A DNA stretch of 64,000 nucleotides from Nelumbo lutea (Eukaryota; Streptophyta; Magnoliopsida; Proteales; Nelumbonaceae). The notes beneath the pieces were generated by a model. It saw only the letters and a program-made list of their open reading frames with translations, had not been told where the DNA came from and did not search any database. Position numbers and translations under genes: made by a program. Shown in pieces: positions 21,883-33,100 of this stretch (its first letter is position 1; the number at the start of each line of letters is the position of its first letter). Where the stretch lies: NCBI GenBank assembly GCA_022828595.1, contig JAKGHH010000007.1:35650356-35714355 (forward strand), written 5' to 3'.

Positions 21883-22290
21883 AAAGGTTTCTCTAAGATA
21901 TGGCATGGACTTGTTCAAAGAATATGATGATTCCTCACATCTCAGTGCAATAATCAGCTTATGGACCCAGTGCTCAATAATTAGGTCATCCAACTGATGG
22001 ATCATCTTAGACATACATAGACAGAAAATGTTCAGAATAAGGATTTTCATAAAGGTTTCTCTAAGATTTGGCACTAGGTTGTTAAAAGAATATGCTGATG
22101 CCTCACATCTGAATGCAATAATCATCTTATTTGCCAATGGTAATCAATTAGGTTATCCAATTAGACATACATAAGCAGAAAACATGCAGAATAAGGAATT
22201 ACATGAAGGTTCCTCCAATGGTCATCAATTATGTCATCCAACTGATGGAACATATTTAGATGTACATAGCCAAAAAACATGCAGAACAAA
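21883..22290. repeat. Diverged tandem repeat, unit about 155-168 bp, 2.5 copies
   Basis: Copies start at 21883 and 22051 with AAAGGTTTCTCTAAGAT, and at 22206 a partial one with AAGGTTCCTCCAATGG. Shared landmarks are CCTCACATCT, GCAATAATCA, GTCATCCAACTGATGG, ACATACATA and CAGAATAAGG. It is not coding. Confidence 0.8.
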
Positions 22291-22558
22291 CCCATGTGTC
22301 TGATATGGATACTGGTTCTGGCCATCTTGGGTCATGAGAGGGGTGGACTGCAAATGAACCCAAACTATGTTACCCAGGTACAGCAAGGATATATCTGGAC
22401 AAGGTATCATATATGGAATTTACACTAAAAGTTCAAGTAACCAACGTGATTTAGCACCCTTGTATGTGTTTCTGGGTTTCATAGGACCCACTCTCTAGCA
22501 TTTTAACATGAAGTGGTTGGTCTCATACTCAATCCATATTTGTTGATATTTTATCATC
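22291..22558. other. Flank of element E, nothing recognised
   Basis: Short non-coding stretch between the tandem repeat and the TSD of element E. Confidence 0.5.
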
Positions 22559-22563
22559 AAGCC

Positions 22564-22988
22564 TGTTAGAGTCAACAGTACAGGGGTATTTTGGTCTTTT
22601 TTCTATCTAGTTAAAAGTGAATGGTCTATTTTATTCAAGTTTAAGTTGTGTCCCGCCTCTAGTAAGGGACAATAATGTCTTTTGTAATTCAGCTTATTCA
22701 CTATAAATACAAAGTGGGCTGGCTGGGCTGAGTGACTTTTTCTCTCCTGGCTGAACCCTTCTTCAGAAACCAGTTATTTTTTTTTTCTTTTCTCATTGCC
22801 CTTTGTCTTCCTGAGATCGCCAGCAGCCATATCAGTTTTTTTTAATATCTTCTAAACAGATTGGAAGTTCGATAAGGGGCCAAAAAGGAGTGGTCATTTT
22901 TTGTTCTTGGAGGTAAATATGCCTCCGGTTGCTGTGGTGGTGTACTAGATACCTTCTATTCGATGATACGAAGAGGGCTGGTTGTGGA
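22564..22988 (+). repeat. 5' LTR of element E (right end uncertain)
   Basis: Positions 22564-22763 match 29439-29643 of the right LTR (GGGGTATTTTGGTC, AAAGTGAATGGTC, CACCTCTAGTAAGG or close variants). It has a TATA box CTATAAATAC at 22701-22710. Beyond 22763 the two LTRs are not alike. The end at 22988 is a guess from TGTGGACA followed by GGTATGAACAG, a possible decayed PBS. Confidence 0.6.
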
Positions 22989-23256
22989 CAGGTATGAACA
23001 GAAATATCTATTTGCCTAGTAGTGGACTACAGCCACTTTCTTTTGGTCTAGGTTTCATTTATGTGGCAGTGTGAATTGATAGGTATGCATATAATCCTCT
23101 TTTCCTTCTGTTTATACCTGGATATGTGAGTTGAAAGTAGGGTTTTGGATGCTGAATTCATGACAGCAGTAGTGTGTGGTGTGGTGCTGAATAGTAGAAG
23201 GTGAGTACTTTGTCTATAATAGTGATTCCTTTGTGAAGTGAGGTGAATCAGTTAAA

Positions 23257-24250
23257 ATGACATCAATTGGAGATGGGAGTGACAATAAAACAGGTGTCAT
23301 GATTCCTCCAGATTACTTAAATGTTCAAATGACATCCATTAAGTTGAATGGTGAGAACTATGTGCCGTGGGCCAAATCCATTGAGGTGTTTTTAAAAGCC
23401 AAGAAAAAGGTAAAACATGTGAGAGAGGAGAAACCCCCCTTTGATTCTCTAGGGCTCAGTGTTTGGGAACATGAGGATGCACAAATTATGACCTGGTTGT
23501 GGAATAGCATGGGACCTAAAATCATTATGAATTTTATGTTCCTAAATACAGCTAAAGAAATCTGGGATCATGCTAAGAAACTTTATTCCGACCAAGACAA
23601 TACCGCTAGGGTATATCAGCTTTACCAAGATACTTTAATCTGAAGTAAGGTAACCAAAGCTTGGAGGAATACTATGCAAGCATGAGAAATATCCGTAATG
23701 AGCTTAATGTATATCATCCTCTGACACCAGAAGTTCAGGTTCAACAACAACAGCGAGAGCAACTTGATATGACAAGATTTCTAGTTGGTATGAAGGCTGA
23801 ATATAAACCTGTTCGAGCACAAATACTTGGGGGGGGGGGGCGGTCTGCTCTCCCCTCGCTTGACTAGAGGGGGATGTCGTGGAAATAGAGGTGGTGGAGA
23901 TGGTGGCCGTGGGCTTCCAAGAAACCAAGGTGGTCCTATGTTTAATCGTTTTAGTGGCCGCAATGGAGGTCAAGAGTCAGGGGGAGGTTGTGGTAGAGGA
24001 AGAAGTAAAGCAACTAGAAAATGCACATATTATGGATTAGAGGGGCACACTATTAATTTCTGTTATGATCTACATGGTCCACCCAACACTTGGGCTAACC
24101 ATGCTGTGACCTGTGGCAGTGGTACATTTAGTGAAAACCAGCAAACTGATCAGACTCCCTCCATATCTACTGGTGCTTCTGGGAAGGACCTTCTCATGTA
24201 CCACGTGAGGTATATAAGAAGTTCCTTTAGACATCCTTTCAGTAGAACAC
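23257..24250 (+). pseudogene. Element E gag remnant
   Basis: ATG 23257 opens a copia gag: MTSIGDGSDNKTGVMIPPDY, TSIKLNGENYVPWAKSIEVF, IMTWLWNSMGPKI. A TGA at 23641 and a frameshift follow. A second frame has SLEEYYASMRNIRNEL and FLVGMKAEYKPVRAQIL, up to a 12-G run at about 23830-23841, after which a Gly/Arg-rich stretch and a zinc-knuckle region appear. The knuckle reads CTYYGLEGHTINFCYDLHG, with its second Cys changed to Tyr. The poly-G run is a likely slippage site for the frame change. Confidence 0.85.
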
Positions 24251-24272
24251 TGCTATTCTTGCCCATTCAAGT

Positions 24273-25195
24273 ATGGCTTACTTAGCTTCTAAACGTTCAC
24301 ACTGGATCATTGACTCTGGAGACTTAGATCATATGTCTGAGACTCCAAATGTGTTTTCTTCACTTTCTCAGTCTTCTACATCTCAAACAGTTACCCTTGC
24401 TAACAGTTCTACCTCTCCCATTTGTGGTGTTGGTGATGTTGATCTTACCTCCTTATCTTTATCCTCTATTTTATATGTTCCCAAGTTCCCTTTTAACCTT
24501 ATGCTTGTTAGTAGATTAATCAAGTCACTAAATTGTTCTATAACCTTTTATCCCTCTTCCTGTGTGTTTCAGGATATCAAAACGGGGATGAAATTGGTGG
24601 AGGGCATGAGGCAGGTGGATTGTATTACCTTGATGGTGGTGGCCCGCCAGTTGCATTTCAGTCATCTCTTACTCCTCTCTAATGGCACTGCAGACTTGGC
24701 CATCCATCTCTCAAGGCTCTGAAGTTGTTGGTTCCGTCCTTAAGTCACCTTCCATCATTGGATTGTGAGTCATGTCAGCTTGGGAAACACCATAGAGTCT
24801 CTTTTATTCCAAGAGTTGATAATCGTGTCTTGAGTCCTTTTTCTTTAGTTCATTCAGATGTTTGGGGTCCAAATAAAGTGGTGTCATACAATGGTTATAA
24901 GTATTTTGTAATTTTTGTTGATGACTTTTCAAGGGTGACATGACTCTATCTTATGAAAGACCGAAGTGAATTGTTCCCTATTTTTCAAAAATCTTATGCT
25001 GAAATACATACCCAGTTTAGAGTTCATATTAAAATTCTTCGCTCCGATAATGCGAAAGAGTACACATCAACACCATTTCAGCAATACTTAGAGCACCATG
25101 GGATAATTCTTTAAACTTTTTGTTCCTACACCCCACAACAGAACGGTGTGGCTGAATGGAAAAACCGACACTTACTTGAAACTGCTTAGTCCATT
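24273..25195 (+). pseudogene. Element E protease and integrase N-terminal half
   Basis: Protease: HWIIDSGDLDHMSETPNVF with intact DSG, then VTLANSSTSPICGVGDV and LYVPKFPFNLMLVSRLI. The frame changes near 24720. Pre-integrase and core: LDCESCQLGKHHRVSF, LVHSDVWGPNKVVSYNGYKY, FVIFVDDFSRVT, a TGA for Trp near 24942, [10 protein letters not shown] (second Asp), and [19 protein letters not shown], where AERKNRH is expected (Arg to Trp after the catalytic Glu). Confidence 0.85.
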
Positions 25196-26046
25196 ATGCT
25201 TAATATCAATGTCCCAAAGCGTTTTTGGAGTGATGCTGTCTTGACATCATGTTTCCTTATCAATTGGATGCCCATGTCCATCCTTGGAAGTCAATTCCCT
25301 TTCTCAGTATTGTTTCTCACTCTGTCTCCGTTTTCTCTTACCCCTAGAGTCTTTGGGTGTGTTTGTTTTGTTTTGAACTTAGGGCTTGGTTTAGACAAGT
25401 TAGATGCACGTGCTACTAAATGCATCTTACTTGGATACTCCAAAACCCAAAAAGGGTATAAGTGCTATAACCCTAACTCTCATAAGTCATTTGTGTGTTC
25501 AGATGTCACTTTCTTTGAGTCAGTCCCATTTTTCTCGAGTACTGAGGTCCCTTCTCCTTCCCCCATGGTTCCACTCCCTGTTCCAGTTGAGGACCCCCTT
25601 CTTGTGGTTCCTGTTCCGGTTGCAGATTCCCTTTCCGTGGTTCTTATTCCATTCCCTCCCTCTCTAGTGCAGGTTATTACTGAGAGGCCACCAATCAGAC
25701 AAGTGTATACTCACAGAAGAGCACTGGCCCCTCCTCCAATTCAGTCCTCTTTGACAGATCCTGTGGTTGCACCTCCTCCCTCAAACCTTGATCTTTCTAT
25801 TGCATTGCAGAAAGGTAAACGTAGTTATACATCTCATCCTATTTCTCATTATGTTTCAGTTGCTCACCTTTCTACTTTCCATCACCATTTTATATCCCTG
25901 CTATCCTTTGTTTCCATTCCCAAAATTGTTCAGGAAGCTCTTACCTCTCCAAGGTGGTGGCAAGTAATGGAAGATGAATTATCTGCTTTACAACACAATC
26001 ACACGTGGGAACTTACTACTCTCCCTCCCGGTAAGCATGTTGTGGC
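25196..26046 (+). pseudogene. Element E integrase C-terminus, linker and RT start
   Basis: 286 open codons. VPKRFWSDAVLTSCFLINWM, RVFGCVCFVLNLGLG and KGYKCYNPNSHKSFVCSDVT belong to the integrase C-terminal part. A Pro-rich linker follows, with repeated PVPVEDPLLVVPVPVADSL. The RT start is VQEALTSPRWWQVMEDELSA and HTWELTTLPPGKHVVAKG, after which sequence of another lineage begins. The segment normally between KHVVG and KARLVAKG is missing. Confidence 0.85.
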
Positions 26047-27292
26047 GAAAGGGTAAACTCAGAAAGAGGGAATCGACTATGAGGAAGCCTTTTTTTCCCG
26101 TGGCCATGCTTAAATCCATTAGAATCTTGCTAGCTATAGCAGCATACCATGACTATGAGATTTGGCAAATGGATGTCAAAACAGTTTTCTTGAAAGGAGA
26201 TCTTACTGAAGATATCTATATGCAGCAACCGCAAGGTTTCATACCTGCAGGTCAGGAACCCATGGTATGCAGACTTAATCGATCCATATATGGACTTAAG
26301 CAAGCTTCTAGGAGCTAGAACATCCGGTTTGACTCTACCGTCAAACAGTTTGATTTTGAGCAAAATCCAGATGAGCCCTGTGTTTACAGGAAGACAGTAG
26401 GAGATAAGGTTATGTTTTTGGTTCTGTATGTAGATGACATCCTACCCATTGGGAATGATGTAGGGATGTTAACTACGGTGAAAGTGTGGCTTTCACAACA
26501 ATTCTCCATGAAAGATCTTGGAGAAGCCTCCTACATCTTGGGACTTTGACTCTAGAGAGATAAATCGAAGAGGATAATAGGATTATCCCAATTTGCTTAC
26601 ATTGACAAGATTGTCACGAGATACAGTATGGAGAACTCCAAAAAAGAAAATGTTCCTTTCAGGCACGGAGTCACTCTCTCCAAGGGCATGTCTCCCAAGA
26701 CTCCCGAGGAGATTGAGGGCATGAGAAAGGTTCTCTATGCCTCAGCCATAGGGAACATCATGTATGCCATGCTGTGCACTCGGCTAGACATTGCTTAGGC
26801 TGTGAGTGTGGTAAGTAGATACTAGTCTAACCCAGGCCAGGAGCATTGGACAACTGTGAAACACATTCTAAAATACCTTCGAAGGACAAAAGAGTTTTGT
26901 CTGGTATTTGATGGTAGTTCACTACAGATCGTTGGGTATACTGATACCGACTTCTAGCCAGACCCAAATGGTAGAATGTCTACATCTGGTTACATCTTTA
27001 TGATGGGGTCCTGAGTAGTGAGAATAACAATCCACAACCCAAGCCGAGCACATTGCCGTAAGTGAGGCTGCCTAATGGATGGTGTTCATTCTGGAATTTG
27101 GAATTCAGCACATCACCCATTCCACTGTTGTGTGACAACATTGGATCTATGGGAGATTGATGTTAAAAGGTAGCATCAGCGGAGAATGTGGCAGACCCAT
27201 TAACTAAGCCACTAGCACAAAGTGTTTGAGAAACACATAGATAGTTTGAGACTCCGGTTTGTACCTGATTGGACCTAAGTGCAAGTGGGAGC
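26047..27292 (+). pseudogene. RT and RNase H of a second copia lineage fused into E
   Basis: RT resembling the TNT1/Tork-type lineage: LKSIRILLAIAAYHDYEIWQ, MDVKTVFLKGDLTEDIYMQQ, CRLNRSIYGLKQASRS, then a stop, and LVLYVDDILPIGNDVGMLTT (catalytic YVDD kept). The later part reads LGEASYILGL, SMENSKKENVPFRHGVTLSK and IGNIMYAMLCTRLDIA. RNase H is YTDTDF, GRMSTSGYIFMMGS and a damaged SEA.A segment. Frames 26041-26318 and onward contain many stops. It ends with HIDSLRLRFVPDWT and the purine tract CAAGTGGGAG before an LTR. Confidence 0.88.
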
Positions 27293-29084
27293 TGTTAGAC
27301 AGTGTATGCCCTTCGCTCCAATTAGATTGATGTACTTATTGTCATTTATTGTAAATGAATAAAGTGCATAATTGATTCATGTTCTATTGGTGTGTTTCTG
27401 TGTAATACCCTTAAACTGGACACTTATCAGACTTGTGTTTGTTTAGAATCTTCACAGCTGTTGGATAGATCTAGGGAGATTTATCTTGCCAATGCTGACA
27501 TTGATGTGCCACCAAGTTGGTTGGGGTGGCTTGTCTCAGCTGCCAAGGTGGGACATGAGGTACATGCACTGTGGGTTTGCTTGAAACCCTGAACTGGACC
27601 AAATTCCAGTATTGCTCTACACCTTGGAGATAGATGGAAAAAACTGGAATGTTACACCTGACCCATAGACTCGATTATGGTACTGCACTAGGTGTTAGGT
27701 TGGACTGTCTTTGATATGCCAATCAGCGAGATCCTTAGAGGGGGTCAAAACCTAGGTATGTTGGGACATTTCGAGAATTCACTTGAGTGGGTGATCATAG
27801 TGACAAGATCAGCCCCTTTGTCGGACAAAGTGAATGATCGAGGAATGCACTCTTTGATGGAAACCTAAACTATCGGTAGTGGATTTCAAATGTGTTTGAA
27901 ATTTGTTTTGCAAAATATATTTATATAGAGATATACATATATATTATGGTTTTAAGTTGTTTGCAAAAGGTGTTAATTCCAGGGATCCATGTGAGTAAAG
28001 AGTGCAGCATTGTACCTTGCAACCGAGGGAGAGGTCCTCTCTTGTCAGGCAGTGTTTGATCATTATGGGTTGAGAGGTTAAGTGTAAGACCATTGGGGGT
28101 ATTACCTGATGGGCTAATCTTGCATCTTCCCACAGTCCTTAGGCCTTCATAAGATGGTTGGACCTAATGACCATTTAGTGTAAATGTTGGGCCCATTAAG
28201 AGCCTGTGGTGATGGACTCAGGAGTTCATTATGTCCTACAGTGAATTCGGCTAGGCCTTGTAACAGAGGCTGGGCTGAACCCATGTGGCTGATGTGAAGA
28301 TCAATGCTAGGGTCCCACGCCATACAAAGAGGGCCAAGTTAGCCAGCATATTAAAGGGTGAGTGAGCTATGTGACTTAATGGGCCTAAAGCCCATTTCAA
28401 ACTGGGCTTAAGTCAGTTAATTAAAAGGGGGCGAAATCTGATTTGTAACTTGATTATGATTAGTTGAAGGATAAGATAAGTCTTATCCATTTGAGAGTCT
28501 AGATCCAAATATCAGATTTGGATCAAGAAATTCTCTCCTAATTAGATTAGGAAGTTGATCCAAAGTAGGCTATAAATAGGGGGCGAATTCCTTAGTTTAT
28601 AGACACTCAACAACCTGCAGAATTCTTCCCCAGTTCTTGCCGCCCCTACCCAGTTCGATTTCCACCTTGGAGCTGATCAAGAAAGGTTCTTGATATTGTT
28701 TCTTGTTGGAAGAAACAATTCAAAGTCGTGCTCACCAGCCCTTGTTCGATTCTTATTGAAGAATTTAGGTTATTGCTGAAGAACCATCATGTTGATCCTG
28801 CCTCACCATACGCTGTGTCATCTTCAGTGGAGGCGGGTTTTGGTCTTCTCTTTGGGTGTGAACACCTACGTTTGGAGTTATTGTTACTTTGTATCAGATA
28901 TATCCCTCTCTTCTCTTTTGGTTTCAGATCTGGTCCATTTTTTATTCAAGAACGAACCTTGAAAACGCAGTTTTCTAAATTAGGGAATACGATTCCCAGA
29001 TGGGAGAGAAAGAAATTTTTTGAAATTTCGCCCAACCTTCTTGCAGGGTCCGGCCATCCATATAATGGATCTCCCGTCCCTTCA
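27293..29084 (+). repeat. LTR of the second copia lineage inside E
   Basis: Starts TGTTAGACAGTGTATGCCC directly after the purine tract CAAGTGGGAGC, a junction typical of TNT1/Tork-type copia elements. It has a TATA box TATAAATAGG at 28571-28580. The end is placed at TTCA (29081-29084), where the RNase H sequence of E resumes (SAEVEYRAMTH). The length of about 1.8 kb is long for copia, so the end may be wrong or other sequence may be included. Only one copy is in the window. Confidence 0.5.
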
Positions 29085-29438
29085 GTGCAGAAGTTGAGTA
29101 CAGGGCTATGACTCATATTACATGTGAACTAGTATGGTTGAAGAATTTATTACAAGAGATGGGGTTCTCAATTGACAGACCCATGAGGTTATACTGTGAT
29201 AATCAAGTTGCTATACACATCTCTTCTGATCCAGTCTTCCATGAGAGAACAAAGCATATTGAAGTCAATTTCCACTTTGTAAGAGAAAAAGTGATTAGTG
29301 GAGTGATAACTACATCTCATGTGAGTTCAGGAAGCTAGTGGACAGATCTATTTACAAAGGGGCTGTCTCGGGGCAGAGTAGATTACATATGTGACAAGCT
29401 GGGACTATATGACATATATTCTCTAGCTTGAGGGGGAG
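29085..29438 (+). pseudogene. Element E RNase H C-terminus
   Basis: Reads AEVEYRAMTHITCELVWLKN, LYCDNQVAIHISSDPVFHER and TKHIEVNFHFVREK, then a stop at 29336-29338 (a Trp or Gln site), then TDLFTKGLSRGRVDYICDKL and GLYDIYSLA. It is close to the RNase H at 683-1138. A polypurine tract TTGAGGGGGAG leads into the 3' LTR. Confidence 0.88.
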
Positions 29439-29695
29439 TGTTAGAGTTGAGAGTATAGGGGTATTTTGGTCTTTTTTCTATCTAGTTAAAAGTGAATGGT
29501 CTATTTTATTCAAGTTTAAATTATGTGTCCCACCTCTAGTAAGGGACAATAATGTCTTTTGTAATTCTGCTTATTCACTATAAGTTTAAGTTAAGTGTCC
29601 CACCTCTAGTAAGGTTCACCTCTCCTGGCCGAACCCTTCTTCTCCTCTTCATACTTCGAACCTAGAACTAAATAGGATTAATCTACCTATTTACA
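29439..29695 (+). repeat. 3' LTR of element E
   Basis: Starts TGTTAGAGTTGAG and ends TTTACA, followed by TSD AAGCC. It contains a partial internal duplication of AAGTTTAA..GTGTCCCACCTCTAGTAAGG (about 29511-29545 and 29582-29613). This replaces the TATA box region seen in the left LTR. Confidence 0.8.
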
Positions 29696-29700
29696 AAGCC

Positions 29701-30053
29701 AAACAAATACCCCTTGAATGCAAATTTTGTAGATGACCCACAAATTTCAATTACAATGTAATCATGTAGGCCTTATAGTTTTCATACTTTGGATGTTTTA
29801 AGTATTGGGATTAATTCCTAGTCAAGATGAGTGGCACTACCATAGCATGAGGAGAACAAAAACATGCTTTTCTCTTTTCTCTCTAAGACAACAACTGTAA
29901 GTATGAAATGATACAAAGCAAACATCCTGAAATTCAAGTAAATACAGGTGGAAGAAAAAAGTAATAAACGGAAAAGCAAGATTAAGCTCAACCTATTTAT
30001 GCAAGACATTGCATTCATAGCTAAATGCATAAGGTACAAGATCAAGCACTAAC
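29701..30053 (-). other. Presumed intron sequence downstream of TBC exon 30054-30137
   Basis: AT-rich non-coding sequence following the splice donor GTTAGT at 30053. No further exon is recognisable before element E. The terminal exon of the TBC gene was not located. Confidence 0.5.
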
Positions 30054-30137
30054 CTTGCACAAGTATTTTTTTCGAAGTTTAATGGCTATATGTATGCATC
30101 TCTTAACATTGATCTTCAACATCTTATCATTGAAAAT
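30054..30137 (-). CDS. TBC gene exon (84 bp, near C-terminus)
   Basis: 28 codons. The acceptor TTGCAG (30138-30143) and donor GTTAGT flank it. The peptide [20 protein letters not shown] continues with LRKKYLCK. It joins in phase 0 to the end of exon 43812-44213 (SIDDMIK), giving the family pattern [14 protein letters not shown], then a basic stretch. The basic [12 protein letters not shown] segment follows the TBC domain in plant homologues. It is separated from the previous exon by 13,674 bp. Confidence rests on conserved peptide, exact phase and splice sites together. Confidence 0.85.
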
Positions 30138-33100
30138 CTGCAAGATCGTTAAGAGGAGTAAAAACATGCATTTATCTAAAGTATACACATAAAACTACAA
30201 TATATGTTGAAGAAATAAATATTTGTCAAACACAAAAATTTTATGGCACCAATAGAGAAATACAAAAGGAGAAGCAAGTAAAATAACAAATTGAACCCCT
30301 AAAATAACAAACAGAATATCGTAGAGAGACAATACATGCACCATGTATATTCTCATAAGAAGAGGAGAAGAGCTATGCCAAGATGCACAAGGGCAAATCT
30401 TCTATTGACAGTATGGGAGAGAGGAAAGCAAGAATTTTGAAGGAACAAAGGAGGCTATAATTGATTGTATCACAATTAAAGAGGTTCAGTGGGTTAAATG
30501 TTTGAAGGCATTCTCTCCTTTCTCAACCAATGGCATTGTTAGGAAGTGGAGGGAAATGACAAGATCATCAACAAAGAAATATGTAATCAAGGTTCAAAGT
30601 ATCGAAAATGCCAAGTGTATCAGAAAGACAATTTTAAGAGATGTACCGGGATATGCCTCGGATACACATGTATCAGAGAAAAATTAAGATGCACATGGAA
30701 ACACTATAAACACTTCAATAAATCATAAAAATACATCAATAACACTATATAAGGCCTTAGTGAGGTATACGCGCATTAAATTAATATATTTTAATGGGTT
30801 TTATGAAGAAATACACCATGGTCAAGTATCATTTCCATTAAAAAAACCTATTCTTAATTATAATTCTTAGGTTTTACGGGATGGGAAAAGCCCAACTATC
30901 CTATCCAACCATAAAACATGCACTGGCACAACTTCTAAGTGAAAATATAATTAATAATTATTTCTTATTTAAATAGTTACTATCTATTTCTTTTAATTCC
31001 AAAAATTCCAAAAAATAAAAAATAAATAAACATTGTACAATATATTCAAAAAAATATTGACGAAGAAATTTTAATTGCTTTGTAGATATGATAGATCATC
31101 TATAGATCTACAATATATTCTTAATCCTTATGATTCGGTCATAAAGATATAATTAATTATTATTATTGTTTTTAATTCTCAAAAAATAAAAAATAATTAT
31201 TGAATAAGAAATTTCAATTGCTTTATGGATATGATAGATCATCCATAGATCTAAAACATATTAAGTCTTTATAGGTAGATAAAAGAAATACATTTTTCAT
31301 TTTTTTTGTTATTTTATATTTTCCCAAATTTCTTCATAAAATTTTCATAGATCTACTCATAACACAAAAAAACTGTGATTTTCAACAGAAAAAAATGTAG
31401 GTCAAGATATATTTAAACATTTGCAAGAATTCAAGCAAAAGAAAACAAGAAACTACAAGATATTATGAGAAAAAATGAAAAAAATGACCTATTTTCGTAA
31501 TATTTTCCAAACTTGAAAAATCTTCAAAAACATTGATGATTCATGCTTGTTCGGGGAAAGAAGGTGCTTTCCCCCCCTTTTTTTTTCATGTATCTTTTGC
31601 ACACCATATCAACCGATATGCTATCGATATGCCCAATACATGGCCGATATGGGACGACACGATGGAAAAAAGATGATACCACCTACTTTGTATCCTATAT
31701 TGATCCTTCAAAGATATGATACAATATGGCCAATATCGAGCATGTCGTGTCAATAATTTAAACCTTGTATGTAATTATAAAGAAGTTGGTTGCCACCAAA
31801 TAGGAGCTTTATTAAACTTAACTTTGACAACAATAGTTTGGGGAACCTGGGGCCACTAGTTGTGGGAGGAGCTTTTAAAGATGAAGGAAATGTAATTTAT
31901 TTACTCTTTGGGCCTTCTGGAGTGGGGGACTAATGGCTGAAGGCAGCTTTCGAAGGAGTGCAGTGGACATGTGACACGAATATAAGAAAATTACTATTTT
32001 AAGGGGATTCTAAGGTGGTAATTACTTGGATGATGAACTATGAAAATGTTTAGTCAGCATATAGAAATGAACTCAAGAAACTTAGAAGGTTGAGTAGAAG
32101 TATGAAAGTGAAAGTTCAGTGGGTTCCAAGAACAGCTAAAAGCATGGCTGATGCACTAGCCAAAAAGGGGTAACTAGAAACCAGTTCTTTTGGGCTCAAT
32201 AGTAAAATTAACAAGTATAGGGAGAGATAGTAGTTACTATGCACTCTAAAAGGTGTATGTATGCTGTGTGCACATTTTTTCTTTATAATTGATAATGTGG
32301 AAATCTGTCGCTTACTTGTCCAAAAAAGAACTTGTTAACCAAAGAGTTGGACGATGCAGGAGAAAACAAGTTTCTCACAAAGAGATCAGTCCAGAAGGTA
32401 TGGGGTCCCTCGTAATGGATTGAATGGATATGGGTTTGATAATAATCATTCTTATGGGTCTAAAATAAATGGCAATCAATTTTTTTTATACCATTTCAAT
32501 GGGTTATAGTTGAATTGTATAAAAAATTGGTGGGAGATTTCACATCTGATAATGTGGTCTGCATTAGTAATATTACCAAGAATGTCATTAAGGGAATACC
32601 AGAATTTAGGGAAGGAGATAACTACCAACAAGTATTCTTTGATTAGTTAATTACATTAGAAGAACATTTCACTTTGTCCAATTCACTTGCCTTCTTTTTT
32701 CTGGTTTTTGTCTCTAATTCCACATTCTTTCTTCTACACCTCAAGTTCTTTAGGAAGTTAACTTCTAATCCTAAATTTCCTGCAAATTCAATGATTGGGT
32801 CCTTTTCTGGTTGTTTGGCTCCACATATCTCTGTAGGGTCTATCATCTTCTCATAAACTTTATCAGAAAAGAGTGTTGCCCTCTTTCCTCATAACTTCAC
32901 TAAATATGCTGGAAGGTGCGATCAGATCAGATCTCCTTTATGTTTCTACTTCTTCAAGCTGTCAAATTGATCAGTCAAGAAAAGAAAAAATAATGAGAGA
33001 AACCAGATTTTTCTATGATAGATTATGCCGTGATATCATGTAACCTATTAAGGAAAAAATATAGGAAGAAAGAGAAGAGAAGAGAAAACTGAGTAAGAAT

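Larger units (their letters stand above)
22564..29695 (+). mobile_element. Copia element E with a second copia lineage fused inside
   Basis: The outer ends are fixed by TSD AAGCC (22559-22563 and 29696-29700). The left LTR starts at 22564; the right LTR is 29439-29695, ending TTTACA. The interior carries E's own gag, protease, integrase and RT start (23257-26046). A block from a different copia lineage follows, with RT, RNase H and its LTR (26047-29084), and then the RNase H end of E (29085-29430). All coding parts contain stops or frameshifts. Confidence 0.85.

Noticed and set aside
21883..22290. CRISPR-like array
   Set aside because: The copies are long, diverged and adjacent without unique spacers, in plant nuclear DNA.
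23704..23973. Minus-strand frames through the Gly-rich zone
   Set aside because: They are antisense to the gag Gly/Arg-rich region of element E.
28728..29111. 127-codon plus-strand frame as a gene
   Set aside because: It lies in the U5 part of an LTR and runs across the junction into E's RNase H in the wrong frame.
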